Shown here: piece after piece, positions 34,035-46,800 of the stretch
Numbering within the stretch: position 1 is the first letter of the stretch
Layout: each line of letters begins with the position of its first letter
DNA from: Luzula sylvatica
Taxonomy: Eukaryota > Streptophyta > Magnoliopsida > Poales > Juncaceae
DNA: 64,000 nucleotides
Assembly: GCA_946800325.1 (NCBI GenBank)
Contig: OX326957.1
Span: forward strand, 28,553,054 to 28,617,053
Direction: 5' to 3'
The notes under the pieces: generated by a model
Told to the model about the DNA's origin: nothing
Databases searched by the model: none
The model's input: the letters and a program-made list of their open reading frames with translations, nothing else
Translations under genes and position numbers: made by a program

Positions 34035-35301
34035 ATGTTAATTTACCCACATTCTTATTTTGGACCCAACTTTGTGCAATTTTCTCGTATCAAATCATCA
34101 TTTTTTTTTAACCATTAGATTGTGATATGTGGTAAAATTTAGACCATTGATTAATCATTGATTTTTTTATAAATATTTTTTCTTTGTAGCCATTTAAGTA
34201 TTCCTTATTTTACACTATGTTTTAAAGTTTTTTAGAAAGTCATATCATCATATATTATTGGTTAGGTTAATGTTAGACCAAGTTTATTCAATTGTTTATC
34301 ATTTCACATAAGATTACATGATCAAACGTAAATGCAATGGAAGATGAAAAGTTTATATATGAAATACTAATAACTTAATATCTAATATTATAAACATACA
34401 ACGTATAGTAGTATTATTTTTAGAATTATAATTTTCTCTTTATTTTGATATCCATATTAGCATAGTTCATACATACAATTTTCTATGATTTGAATTTGTA
34501 AAAATATTATGTAAAAAATACAATGCAAAAATTACATTTTTACAAAATAAATATTATTTTATTTACATAATAGAATTTTAAATATTAATATTTATTTTTA
34601 GAAATTACAACTATACTAATATCATATAAAACTAAGTTGATTATATTTGTGTTTTTAATCAAACAAATTTAATATTAACTTTTTTGAAAAATAATAGAAA
34701 TAAAAAAAAAGTTTATCCATCGAAATAATTTCTTAAATTTATAAACATTTATAAAATAATAATGTTGTTTTTAAAAATATAAAATTAAAAAAAAATCATG
34801 TGACATAAAATAATTTATATTTATGTTATGTTTAATTTGTAATATTATTTATTAAATTACTTTCACTATTAAATTTGATATTATTTATAATTTTCATTGC
34901 ATTTTGAATAAATCACAAATTATTAGTACTATATAATTAATGATATGTTACTACGTATGTTGTATGATTCATTATTTTTTACATTTTATATTGTATGAAA
35001 TATTTTAAACAACAATGATATAATATTTGTTGTTATGTTTTTTTGTAAAATCATGTTATACCTCATATATTATTATTATGCAATCATATTAATATAATTG
35101 TTATTACTTGATTAAAAAAATAAAATTTTGTGTCGTCATAATGTAAAATAATTGAAAATCTTATACATAATTATAGACAAATTAGTTCAAATAATTATAT
35201 TATGAAATGATATTATCTATATTATCATATTTATATGTATTTTATATTACAATGAAAAGCATAATTAACATCCTCGTCGCATAGCGCGAGTATTCTCCTA
35301 G
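34035..35301 (+). mobile_element. non-autonomous Helitron copy 1
   Basis: The 3' end has GCATAGCGCGAGTATTCTCCTAG followed by T: a small GC-rich hairpin, then CTAG before the target T, the Helitron 3' signature. The body matches the copies ending at 41295 and 62076 for about 1.2 kb (shared CTTATTTTGGACC, TAGACCATTGATTAATCATT, AAGATTACATGATCAAA and TGTTACTACGTATGTTGTAT). The 5' limit is approximate. There is no Rep/helicase ORF and no terminal inverted repeat. Confidence 0.8.
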
Positions 35302-36251
35302 TAAATATAAATATTAATTATGTGCTCCGTTCTAATTACATAATAATTAACATATGACACATGATTCACATGTTAGTTATGTTAATTCATACACCTTCCT
35401 CCATTATTTGGTAACTTATAATTTTATGATTTACCGGTGTTATGTATTCGAGCACTTGAGTTATTTATTGGCTGTTAATTCATGTATTTATATGCTACAT
35501 ATTTATTTATTATGTACATATTTATTTATTATTCGAGCACTTGAGTTATTAATATGTACATATTTATTTATTATGTACATATTAATCAAAATATGACACA
35601 TAATTATTATGTTAGTTATGTTAATAATGTATTTATATGCTAATCATGTAATTAGTTAGTTACGTTAATTATGTATTACAGGTTAATTGGGGGTGTTTTC
35701 ATAAAATGTTAGGGGTGTTTCAATAATTCCCAGAAAATTAGAATTTTTTTTTTAAAAAAAATGTCCTTTTAAAATTCAATTCCTAAAATTGAACTGTCAT
35801 ATACTTAAAAAACTAGTGCATCCAAACACGCCCCTGGTGTTGTTACTAGACGAATCCAAACCCGAATACTTGAAACTCGTCACTTGAACTCGAACGACTT
35901 GCTAAATATCATGTCCGAGTGATAGAAAAACATAGACCATATCGTCACTTGCTTCCTTGGAGGGATTGCAATCTAGGATGATCCGAAAATTTGGCCTAAC
36001 TAGACGAATTCAAATCCAAACAACTTGAAACACGACCAACCTTAAACTCCAACTCTTTACTCGAACTCAAACGATCCACTGAAGCCTAATATCATGTCGG
36101 AGTAATAGGGAAACATAGAGCATTTCGACCCTTGATCCGAACTCGATGGACTTGTAACTCGAAATCGCCCAATCCGAAATCAAAAGGCTTTGTTCGCCTT
36201 GAAAATTTTGTTGTTTTTGTAATGGTTTTATGGATATTTTAGTAAATTTAT
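35302..36251. other. intergenic with local duplication
   Basis: 35500-35590 contains direct repeats of ATGTACATATTTATTTATTA and of TTCGAGCACTTGAGTTATT. 35820-36190 carries CTCGAA/AACTCGAACGA degenerate repeats. No gene. Confidence 0.4.
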
Positions 36252-36260
36252 TATTTAGAA

Positions 36261-36457
36261 GGGCAATTCTATGGTAGGACCTTTTTTTTCAATTCTTATA
36301 CAAATTAACAAGGGTATTTTAGTCATTTTTCAATTTTTTAGTTTAAACAATAATTAATGCAATGCTTGAAAAAGAAACTAATTTAATTGTCACATTTTCA
36401 ACATAATTATTAATTCCCAAAATACCCTTTCGAAAAGGTCCTACCATAGAATCGCCC
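36261..36457. mobile_element. MULE-type MITE, 197 bp, with 9-bp TSD
   Basis: The ends are about 25-bp inverted repeats (GGGCAATTCTATGGTAGGAC and the complement of GTCCTACCATAGAATCGCCC). TATTTAGAA is repeated exactly at 36252-36260 and 36458-36466. Related in layout to 4099-4359. Confidence 0.87.
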
Positions 36458-36827
36458 TATTTAGAAATATGTAAAATTCTGCAAATTATGGCATTTTAAT
36501 TAATTTGGGGAGTAATATGAAATACTCCCAAAGATGTTAGTGGATTAGTTGGAAGAGTATTAAATCGTGCGATTGCATTATTATCTTTGACTGATTAATT
36601 TTTTGACATATTTATATTAATTTGATGTTCAAACAAATGAATTTATAAAACTGTAAAAAATTGCCCCCAGTTAGATTTTTCTTGTTTATATCATATTGAT
36701 TTCAGCGTTACAAACGTAAAATTTCGGTATATATGCTCCTGTTGGTGCAAATTGGGGACAAATATTACATCGTATCTTTGCGTAGTCTCCGAATCTCGTC
36801 GTGTTCTGCGTCCAATCTTTAATGGGA

Positions 36828-37077
36828 AATTTCACTCTTCCCCAAATTCCCCCACACCTTGCCAATATAGTTAATTAACCACTAATCACCATCTCAATTA
36901 ACACAAATAAACTTTATTAACAGTTAATAAATAGTAATTATTACAGTTAATACATATATGCTTTACTTATATATTCATTAATTATTAATTCATATTTTTT
37001 TGTTAATTAAGATGGTGATTAACCACTAATCACTCATATGGACAAGGTGTGAGGGAAAGTGGGGGAAATAGTAAATG
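36828..37077. mobile_element. foldback MITE (CCCCCACAC family) upstream of GT47 gene
   Basis: The left arm contains GAAATTTCACTCTTCCCC, AAATTCCCCCACACCTTG and AATTAACCACTAATCACC. The right arm contains the inverse: GGTGATTAACCACTAATC, ACAAGGTGTGAGGGAAAGTG and GGGGAAATAGTAAA. It ends about 335 bases before the glycosyltransferase start. Confidence 0.7.
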
Positions 37078-37412
37078 GGCACATCTTTAATTTAGGATTT
37101 GGAACTACGTAAACAAATGTTATTTATTGACCCAATAAGCTAATGAAGCACAATTTCAAATGAGCAAGTGGATCATAAGAAATTAATACCCCCATAGAAA
37201 AATACTACAAGATAGCATCTTTTATCGTGTCACTTGCATTTGACTATGTACTGTTATAATGTTTGTTAAATCACAGACAATATACTCGTTCCTGAAATTG
37301 GGGATACAATTTTCATACTTGCACGACCCGATTTGTTTTGACATAAATTAATTTCTACTTCACTTACATAACAATTGAGTAGTGAACACAAGAGAGTAAA
37401 AGAGTGGGAAGT

Positions 37413-39247
37413 ATGGAGCAAGTAAAGCTGATAGATTGGAAGAAATATATTCCTCTTAGTTTCTTGGTTTGTCTTGCCTTTTCGCTCGCCATCTTTCCGT
37501 CCCTCTCCTCGCTCCGCCCATTCCGGTTCGATGTCTTTTCCTCCTCCGCCACCTCTCAGGTGCTTCATACTAAAATCTTCGTCCTCTTCACAATTATCCA
37601 GAACTTTTCTCTCTTTTATTTTTTAAATATTCTCTATCTTTGTTCATGATCCATAATTTATAAAATTCTGGTATCTTTTTATGATTTGCCAATAATGCAA
37701 TATTTGTTTCCATACCAGGATTTGAAGTATCATTCATGGGCGGTACGAGAGGATAATGTTACGAGCATTTCTTCAATTTCTCGATCTTCTAAAGTCTACC
37801 ACTCGCCAGAGGTGTTTTTTAAAAATTACGAGGAAATGATGGAGAGATTTAAGGTGTATATATACCCAGATGGAGACCCTAAAACATACTATCAATCCGA
37901 GGGAAGAATGGATCAAGGAAAGTATGCTAGCGAAGCATTCTTTTTTAAAAATATTAGAGAAAGTGATTTTCGTACCGAAAACCCAGACGAGGCGCATCTC
38001 TTCTTCGTACCAATCTCTCCCCTCAGGATGAGGCGCATGGTAATAATTTTTTCTTTTGTTATTCTTTTCTTTTGACTCGGTGATAACGGCGTCGTTGTAC
38101 TACGAGACTACAAATTGATTTTTACTTTTGTTATTTTTTTTCGATTTTGTTCTGCTGATTTTTAATACGTACTAACCTATACATTTTTAGTTTTCAGGGT
38201 AAATCATATGGAAACATGAGAACAATAGTTAGCGAATACGTAGAAGGATTATTACAAAAATACCCTTACTGGAATCGAACGCTGGGCGCAGACCATTTTT
38301 TCGTTGCTTGTCATGATGTTGGAGTTAGGGCATTTAAAGGACTCAAAATGATGATTGAAAACTCAATTAGGGTTGTTTGCTCCCCGAGTTATAAAACCGG
38401 ATTTATACCCCATAAAGATATTGCATTGCCTCAGATCCAACAGCCTTTTGCTCTTCCTGCGGGACGATATAATGATATACAAAATAGGTAAACTAGATTT
38501 CTCGATATTTCTAGAAACATTTTCAATTTGGTCTTTCTTTTATTACATGATGAATGTTTTTTTAATCAATTCGTTTTAGAACGAGACTTGGATTTTGGGC
38601 GGGACATATGAACTCGAAAATTAGGGTTATTATGGCGCGAGAATGGGAAAATGATACTGAGCTTGTGATTAGGAATAATCCAATTAACCAATCCTTGGGG
38701 AATTTAATTTATGAGAAAATGTTTATTACTACAAAGTTTTGTATTTGTCCAAGTGGTTCTCAGATCAACAGTGCTCGAATTGCGGACTCCATTCATTACG
38801 GCTGTATACCAGGTACAAAATTTAAATTTTCGAAATTTGTGTATATTTTTTGAAGTTATAGTATAATTCCTAATTTCTTTGTATTTTTAGTGATTTTGTC
38901 GGATTATTATGATTTGCCATTTAATGATGTGCTCGACTGGAGTAAATTTTCATTAATACTGAAGGAGAGTGATGCGTACCAACTGAAATCGATTCTCAAA
39001 TCTATATCTCATGAAAATTATATGACTTTACATAATAACTTAATAAAGGTACAGATAGCTATTTTACGTGCTAATTTCAAATTTATTGATTTTTATTTAC
39101 TTTATAAAAAAACATATCATGCTTAATTTGAGTTATTTGTTGCAGGTTCAAAAACACTTTGAATGGCATACATCTCCAGTTGAGTATGATGCATTTCATA
39201 TGGTCATGTATGAACTATGGTTAAGACACCATGTCATCAAATATTAA
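37413..39247 (+). CDS. GT47 glycosyltransferase (exostosin-like)
   Basis: Six exons with GT/AG sites and consistent phase: 37413-37559, 37719-38039, 38198-38487, 38580-38812, 38891-39048 and 39146-39247; 416 residues. Residues about 12-32 form a signal anchor (YIPLSFLVCLAFSLAIFPSL), giving a type II Golgi protein. The catalytic domain has VYIYPDGDPK, PDEAHLFFVPIS, YPYWNRTLGADHFFVACHDV, RVVCSPSY, NRTRLGFWAGH, REWENDTEL, TKFCICPSGSQINSARIADS and YDLPFNDVLDW, ending FHMVMYELWLRHHVIKY. This is the plant exostosin family whose members build cell-wall glycans; the sugar donor cannot be told from sequence. The motif after PIS is SPLRMRRM, less typical of the family. A partial copy lies at 42960. Confidence 0.94.
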
Positions 39248-39997
39248 CAAATTATGTTGTCACGAATTTTGCTTCACATTAGCTTATCTAATCCTTCTCT
39301 TTGTAGTTGTATCATTTTGATTATGTTTATTTTTGGGATGGGTTGATGGTTTTATTTATTAAGTATATGTTTTGCAAAAATGCTGAATTAATTAGACCCG
39401 TAGAGAAAATGGTCTATGTCTTTGGGGTTACTAACTTACTAGGATATGTTAAAATTGTAGATTTAAAAATACTAATAGTATTTAAAATTTTAATTACGTA
39501 AATATTCATTCTTTTGGAGTTGAATTTTATTTCAAACAAATATCTCTGATGGATCTTTAAAATTTTAATTTTATAAAATAGTAATAATGTTTTTTATTTT
39601 TTTATAAGATTATATATTAAATTAGTGTATTAGTGCTTAATATAAAAATTATTTTTCTTAGTATTTGTATTCACGGTTGTGTAGGAGAAATGCCTCGGCC
39701 TAATGTATTCGTTAAGAGAAAGGGATTATATGATGTAGAGTTTTATTAGTTCAATAAAATAATTTCGTGCTAACGGATCCATAACCCAGTTAATTGAGTG
39801 TTGACACAAAAAAAATTATATGTTGTGAGAAAACTATATGTTATGAGATAATGTGAATTGAAGTTTCATTGGTATTAATGGATAGAGGACAAACGAGGTT
39901 TCTTCATTTATTTAAAAAAAAATCGTATATATTTGTGTGTATATATTAGTCATTGATTGCATGAATATCCTAATCAATTCGACCGTGAATGAACAAA
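39248..39997. other. 3' flank of GT47, no gene seen
   Basis: 39241-39400 is the 3' flank that is also present, diverged, at about 43510-43655 beside the broken copy. No separate gene. Confidence 0.4.
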
Positions 39998-41295
39998 TTT
40001 ACTCACACCCTTATTTTGGACCTACCTTTGTGCAATTTTTTTGTGCCACGTCATCACTTTCTTTTTAACCATTGATTATGATATGTGGCAAAACTTAGAC
40101 CATTGATTAATCATTGATTTTTTATAAACAATTTTTCTTTGTAGTCATTTAAGTGTTCCTTATTTTACACTATGTTTTAAGGATTTTTAGAAATCCACAT
40201 CATCATATATAAATGATGTGGACTATTTTTATTGGTTAGGTTCATGTTAGACTAAGTATATTCAATTGTTTATCATTTCACATAAGTTTACATGATCAAA
40301 TGTGAATGCAACTGGAAGATGAAAAGTTAAAATATGAAATAATAATAACTTAATAACTAATATTATAAACATACAACATATAGTAGTATTATTTTAAAAT
40401 TTTAATTTTAAAAATTCATCAAATATAGTCGTTTTAATTTTCTCTTTATTTTGATATCCATATTAGCATAGTTCATACATACCATTTTCCATAATTTGAA
40501 TTTGTAAAATATTATGTAAAAATACAATGCGACAAATGCATTTTTACAAAATATAATTTTAGTTATTTTATTTATTTTATTTATATAATAGAATTTTAAA
40601 TATTAATATTTATTTTTAGAAATTGCAACTATACTAATAGAAATTACAACATATATTTGTGATTTTAATCAAACCAATTTATTATTATTTTCTTTGAAAA
40701 ATAATAGAAATAAAAAAAAGCTTATCCATCGAAAAATAATAGAAATGGAAATATTATTTTTAAAAATATAAAATTAATAAAAATCATATGACATAAAATA
40801 ATTTATATTTATGTTATGCTAAATTATTTTTTTATATTATTTATTAAATTAATTTCACTATTAAGTTTGATATTATTTATAATTTTCGTTGCATTTGAAA
40901 TAATAACAAATTGTTAGTACTTGATAATTAATGATATGTTACTACGTATGTTGTATGATTTATTATTTTTTTACATTTCATATTGTATGAAATATTGTGA
41001 ACAACAACGATATAATATTTGTTGTTATTTTTTTTAATATAAAATCATGTTATACATCATATATTAATAGTATACAATCACATTAATATAAGTGTTATTA
41101 CTTGATTCAGAAAATGAATTTTTTTGTCATAATAATGTAAAATAATTGAAAAACGTATACATAATCATAGACAACTTAGTTCAAATAATTATATTATGAA
41201 ATGATATTATCAATATCATCATATTTATAAGTAATTTATATTACAATGAAAAACATAATTAACGTCCTAGCCGCGTAGCGCGAGTATTCTCTTAG
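39998..41295 (+). mobile_element. non-autonomous Helitron copy 2
   Basis: The 3' end GCCGCGTAGCGCGAGTATTC, then TCTTAG before T. Long similarity to the copies ending at 35301 and 62076, in the same orientation. It lies between the GT47 gene and its partial copy. The 5' limit is approximate. Confidence 0.8.
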
Positions 41296-42638
41296 TTACT
41301 CATAACATCATAGTATGTAACTTTAATCCTAAAACTATGAAATATAAGCGTTATTTCAAAATTATACCTCATCATATCTAGGAGGTTTGTGAAGACAAAC
41401 ATACCCGAACTAACAAGTTATGTATGTACACTAGTATATAAATATATCGATGATCATGTTTTACTAATCATATATATACGTAATAAATATGGAACATGAA
41501 AATATCAACATATTTTGGATTTAAAAGAAGAAAACAAAGACGAAGAAGATTTGATGTTTGCAAAAGAGGAGAGAAGCACTTTGAAAATTAAAATCTACGA
41601 TTACCGGTGCAATCGTTGATCCACTAGCACGACTAATGAATCGGTGATCCGAAACTCAGTCGGGTCGATGTCTGGTCCGGTTTTTGAAACATTGTTAATT
41701 AACATCATTAGTTAACATATTAATAAACAAGTCACATAATTAATAACTTCTAAATACTAATTATTCGTTAATTAATTATATGTTCCTGGTTAATTAGTTT
41801 AATCCTATGAAAATGAAATTTTGTTTAAATGAGTTTTTTGGAGTATGCAAAATATGAGGGGTTTATTAAAAATTTCTAAAATGTTAAGAGGATTATTTAA
41901 GAATTGTCCATTAAAATATAACCGAATAAAAAATAAATTAATAACTAGGAGTCTAGGACGGACCCTTCGCTCTGCTTCGGAGACATGTTTATGTTCCATA
42001 AACTTATTATTAAGCTATAAATGTTAAAGTAAGTACGATAATTTTATGATAAAAAAACAATCATGTTAGAATTTACGACGTATGCATAATCTTTAAAAAT
42101 GTGATTTGAGTTTAACTTGATAAGACGGATTTGTATTGGAATTTTGCGTTTTTTTTCATGACAACCATTAAAATTTGTGACATAATTGGCCGTGCATATA
42201 ATTAAGTCATAAATATCAAATCTAAAAGTACTTAATTAAGTTAGATACAATATGCATCTAAAATTTTATTTCAATATATTGTAATATGCATATAAATAAC
42301 TAAAACATACGTAAAACATATGTTTGGTAGATATATACATATATTTATAAAATTTTAGGTTTGTACGTACTAACAAGTAGTAAAGATAAAATATATATTT
42401 AATCAAAATTTATGCTCGAATCGAGTTGAATCATTTTGAGTTTTAATTTGACTTGTCGAGCTAAGACTCGAGTTTCATATAAGTCGATTTAGTGATAGAC
42501 TCTATTCGAAATGTCAACATTAGAGCTAATTATTGGATAGAATTCCAACTGAAATCGCCTAATTTACAAAATTTTGGAATTTTATTATTGAAAATGTAGA
42601 AATAATATTTCAATGAAATTGCTTAAAAAAATAAAATT

Positions 42639-42679
<41 letters not shown>

Positions 42680-42723
42680 TTAATAATTATAACATAATTG
42701 TTGTATGCTATAATATAGTTACG
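41296..42723. other. intergenic, no gene seen
   Basis: AT-rich with an ATT trinucleotide tract at about 42642-42676. No supported gene. Confidence 0.4.
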
Positions 42724-42941
42724 ATGGGAAGTGCTATGATAGATCCATTTTCTTATGATAGACTTATTTTCAAAAAAAAAATTGAATATTTATTAATTAA
42801 TAAAAAAAAAATTGTAAGATTCAAATGTATATTTATTATTTAATACTATGCAAAATAAAAAAAAATTGTATAATTAATTGATAAATATATAAAATATCTT
42901 TAAATATTTTTTGAAAATGGGTCTATCATAGAACTCTCCTA
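42724..42941. mobile_element. MITE with TCTATCATAG ends
   Basis: The left end GGGAAGTGCTATGATAGATC is inverted on the right as GGGTCTATCATAGAACTCTCC. Ends resemble 4099-4359 and 36261-36457. No target duplication is seen (GTTACGAT/TATTTTTT). It borders the left edge of the GT47 partial copy. Confidence 0.6.
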
Positions 42942-42959
42942 TTTTTTCTTAATTCTATT

Positions 42960-43660
42960 TAGAACGACACATGAATTTTGGGCGGGGCATATGAACTCGA
43001 AAGTTAGGGTTATTCTGGCGCGAGAATGGGAAAATGATACTGAGCTTGTGATTAGGAATAATCCAATTAACCAATCCTTGGGGAATTTAATTTATGAGAA
43101 AATGTTTATTACTACAAAGTTTTGTATTTGTCCAAGTGGTTCTCAGATCAACAGTGCTCGAATTGCGGACTCCATTCATTACGGCTGTATACCAGGTACA
43201 AAATTTAAATTTTCGAAATTTGTGTATATTTTTTGAAGTTATAGTATAATTCCTAATTTCTTTGTATTTTTAGTGATTTTGTCGGATTATTATGATTTGC
43301 CATTTAATGATGTGCTCGACTGGAGTAAATTTTCATTAATACTGAAGGAGAGTGATGTGTACCAACTGAAATCCATTTTCAAATCCATCAAAATTATGTG
43401 AGTTTACATGATAACTTTCGAAAGATACAGATAGATATTTCACATACGTATTTAACATTTATTAATTATTTATTTGCTTCGGATGAAACCTCATCTTCAA
43501 TTTGGGTTTCTTATTAACAAATTATGTTCTCATGAATTTTTTATTCACGTTAGAAAAAATTTATAGTCACGTTATTTCTTATGTTTAATTTTTTGGATGG
43601 AATGATTGGTTTGTTATTAAGCATATGTTTTGAAAAAGATGCCAGATTAATTAGACTTTT
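42960..43660 (+). pseudogene. partial GT47 copy (exons 4-5 only)
   Basis: Corresponds to 38580-39050 plus a diverged 3' flank. Exon 4, the following intron and most of exon 5 are present; exons 1-3 and exon 6 are missing. Bases 43018-43355 are identical to 38635-38972, intron included, by my reading. The two edges differ clearly: the exon-4 start reads ACGACACATGAATTTTGGGC, and the exon-5 end is shortened (CATCAAAATTATGTGAG). The donor after exon 5 is lost. It cannot make a working enzyme. Confidence 0.88.
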
Positions 43661-43845
43661 CCAATACTAAAATCAAATAAATAAATCTATTCTAAAACCT
43701 TCAAAGCAAATAAAAAAATCTTTTTCTATTCTTTTCCTAAGAAAAAAAGTCAACGACGAGAGAGAAACAGTAGAAAAAAGAATCCCACAAACTCCGCAGA
43801 TCAATCTATATTCAAATTAGAAAGAGAAATATAAATTTAGAAATT

Positions 43846-46800
43846 TCAAACGCGTTGGAAGAAATAGAGATAGGCCAATTCCTTTGGAGGATCGACCGAA
43901 GCACCAACTTTACTATCGTTAAATATGACCCATTTTTCGTCTTTTAGCACGTGCGCTACGTAATGACCGCAATGCGTCGACGTCCCCATGTGGCTCACCA
44001 TCCCCATCAATTTATACTCTGCACCCAAAAATATTAAATTATAAAGGGTAAATTTGATATTTTTGTTAAGCAAACTTAACTGCCAGTTCCGTCAGGTAAG
44101 ACCGGGTCGTCGGTTTGCACGGAATTCGATGCACTGGCGTCGGTATCCATTGCGCTGGGAGCTTCCGGATGGCTGAATATCCAGTCCGTAGCTTTCTCTA
44201 TATTTCCTCCCTATTTATTTTTAAATATTCAACAATAATCAATAAAAAAAAAATCTGGAGGGGCATTCGTGATATTATCTCTTACAGAAGCTTTGAGTGC
44301 TTTGCGCGCCAAATCTTCTTGAAATCCGAACGAAACGAGAGTATCCACGCTACCTTGGTCAACCGAGTCCTTCGACCCGCTCGATAAAGGCTCGTCAATA
44401 TCTACATCATTATATAAATAAAATAATAAAAATAATATTATTTTTTTTTTATTTATTTTATATACCGGGATCTTCCATGTGGGAGAGAAGCCACGTCATC
44501 GCCTCTTCGACACCGGTATTCGCAGTATTAACCGCAGCTTTCTGACAATGTAAGTAATTAAATCCCATGCTCGCCAGCTGTCCAACGATTTCCTCGCTCG
44601 GTACCACCTCCATTTTTTCGTCCTTTTGCTCGTTCGGCCCTTCCCCAAAATAAATTAAATAAATAAATATTTTGCAGGGGTGTGTATGTATGAAAAAAAT
44701 ATATAATGATTATAATTCATACCTGCTTCGGGGAGGAGTTCTTCGCCAGGTTGCATGCCTTTGCTTCGCATATGAGTGATGTCGATAATATCGGGTACAT
44801 CAATATAAACATCTGAAATATAAATGCGAATTTTTAATAATTATTATTGATAGAAATTTATTCAAAAAGAAAATAGGAAAGAAAAAGTACCGAGTTTTTT
44901 GGGGACCCATCCAGCTTCCATAACGAATTTACGCATGTGCAAAACGAGATAATCAGGAAACGTTTTCAATCCTGCCGTCCTGAAATTTTAATAAAAAAAT
45001 TATTGCATTATTTTTATTATTTTAATAAAAAAAATATAGAGAGAGAGAGAAATATGTACTTGATGGCGGTGGTTTTAGCATTTAATGCTGAGCTGTAAAA
45101 TTCGTGGACTTCTTCGGGAGACGAGAAATTAGAGAGACATGCTTCTAATGGCACTCTTGGCCTCACAATTTCATCTCCAGATCTGTAATAATAAACATAG
45201 GGGCATATTTGATATTTTGAGTTTTCGCTAGGGAAAGAAAATAATGTTAATAAATTTCATACATTTCCTTGCCTTCCAAACTCAACTCATGCTTCTTCTT
45301 GTTAAACGCCTCTAGTTGCTCTGTTAATTATAACCACAAATTATCAACAATAATCACATTATTAAATAATAATAATCATAATCATAATCATAATAAATTT
45401 TTAACCTTTATTGGTAGCTTGATGCAAGGGAATATTCAAAGAGAGAATATAATCAGATCGTTTATTATAAGTGACTTTTCCAGAAGGGCATTGAAGTTTT
45501 TCCTCTATAATGAACTTGAAACTTTTAGTCGGATCCAATTCTGACGGCCCGTTATTGGCCCGCTCCACTTGGTCAAACAGATGCAGAAAGAACTCCAACG
45601 CATCCTGTAAAAAAAATAATTAAGAATTTTAAAATAAAGTTTCTGGTATTAAAATTATAATTAGTAGATAAATAAATGAATACTTGTTGTCTCATGGTAG
45701 AAAATTCGGGATGTTTGGCGGCAATAACGGTTTTGAACATGCGTGGTGGAATTCCGACTTGTTTCTGCGTTTTAATGAAAATATTGTTAAATTATTAATT
45801 ATTAAAAAAAATAAAAAAAGGAAAATATGAACATACATCGCTTGCGGTCTTGCCATCTTCTTCTTTCTATGATTTAATAAAAATAAAAATAAAAAGAAAC
45901 TCGATTATTACTTTGAACTTGTACAAAAAAAAAAAAAAAAATCATTGTACCTCTTGAGCCGAAACTGAGTATTTTCCAGAGAGCAAGCCATGTCCCAACT
46001 TTGTCCTGAGATAAATAAATAAATAATTAATTAATTAATTAAAATTCTGTTCATATATTTTAAGAAAATAAAGAGAAAAAATAGAAAACATACAATTGCA
46101 TGTTCAAGTCTACAGTTGGATCTGCCGGAGCCGTGGCAAATGCTGCTCTCAAACTCTGCTTCTCATAATATCTACAATAAATAATATACTTTTTTAATAA
46201 TAGAACTTAATAAATAATAATTATTTACACCCAAAAATTAGATATGTACCTTTCGATAAAAGAACGGGTCGAAAACATCACTTGCATTATCGAAGCCATA
46301 TAACAACTGTAAAAAAAATAAAAAATATAATGTTAACTAAAGATCACACATATCTTCAATAATATTTATTTGGTACCTGTTACCGAGATTTACAAGACCG
46401 GTATAACCAGGTCCAAAAAGCGGTTCAACGTGTTGGCCACTTTCTTGAATCCTATTCCAGTCAAAATTCACATTTTGGTCCAATTCTCTCTCTGCCGTTG
46501 TCATCTCAGTCTACCAAAAAAATAAAGATTTTTAAGTTCAAATAAAATTATAACAAAATAAAGGAGGGGTATTTCAGACCTTTTGCAGAGAAGAAAAATC
46601 GATGCCGAAATGAGACAAATGCTGAGCTAATAAAGGATCCTCCACACTATCATCCTCGGGATACGAGTAAACATCTGAGCTGGCACAAAATATTTCTTCA
46701 ATTAATATAAATCCCATAATTACACCAAAACAGACGGGGCTTTTAGCAAAATTACCTGCGCTTTCGAGATCATCAGTAATAGTCCCCAATTTAACAGCAA

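Noticed and set aside
42991..43236. Second functional GT47 gene
   Set aside because: Only exons 4 and 5 are present, with broken edges and no start or terminal exon.
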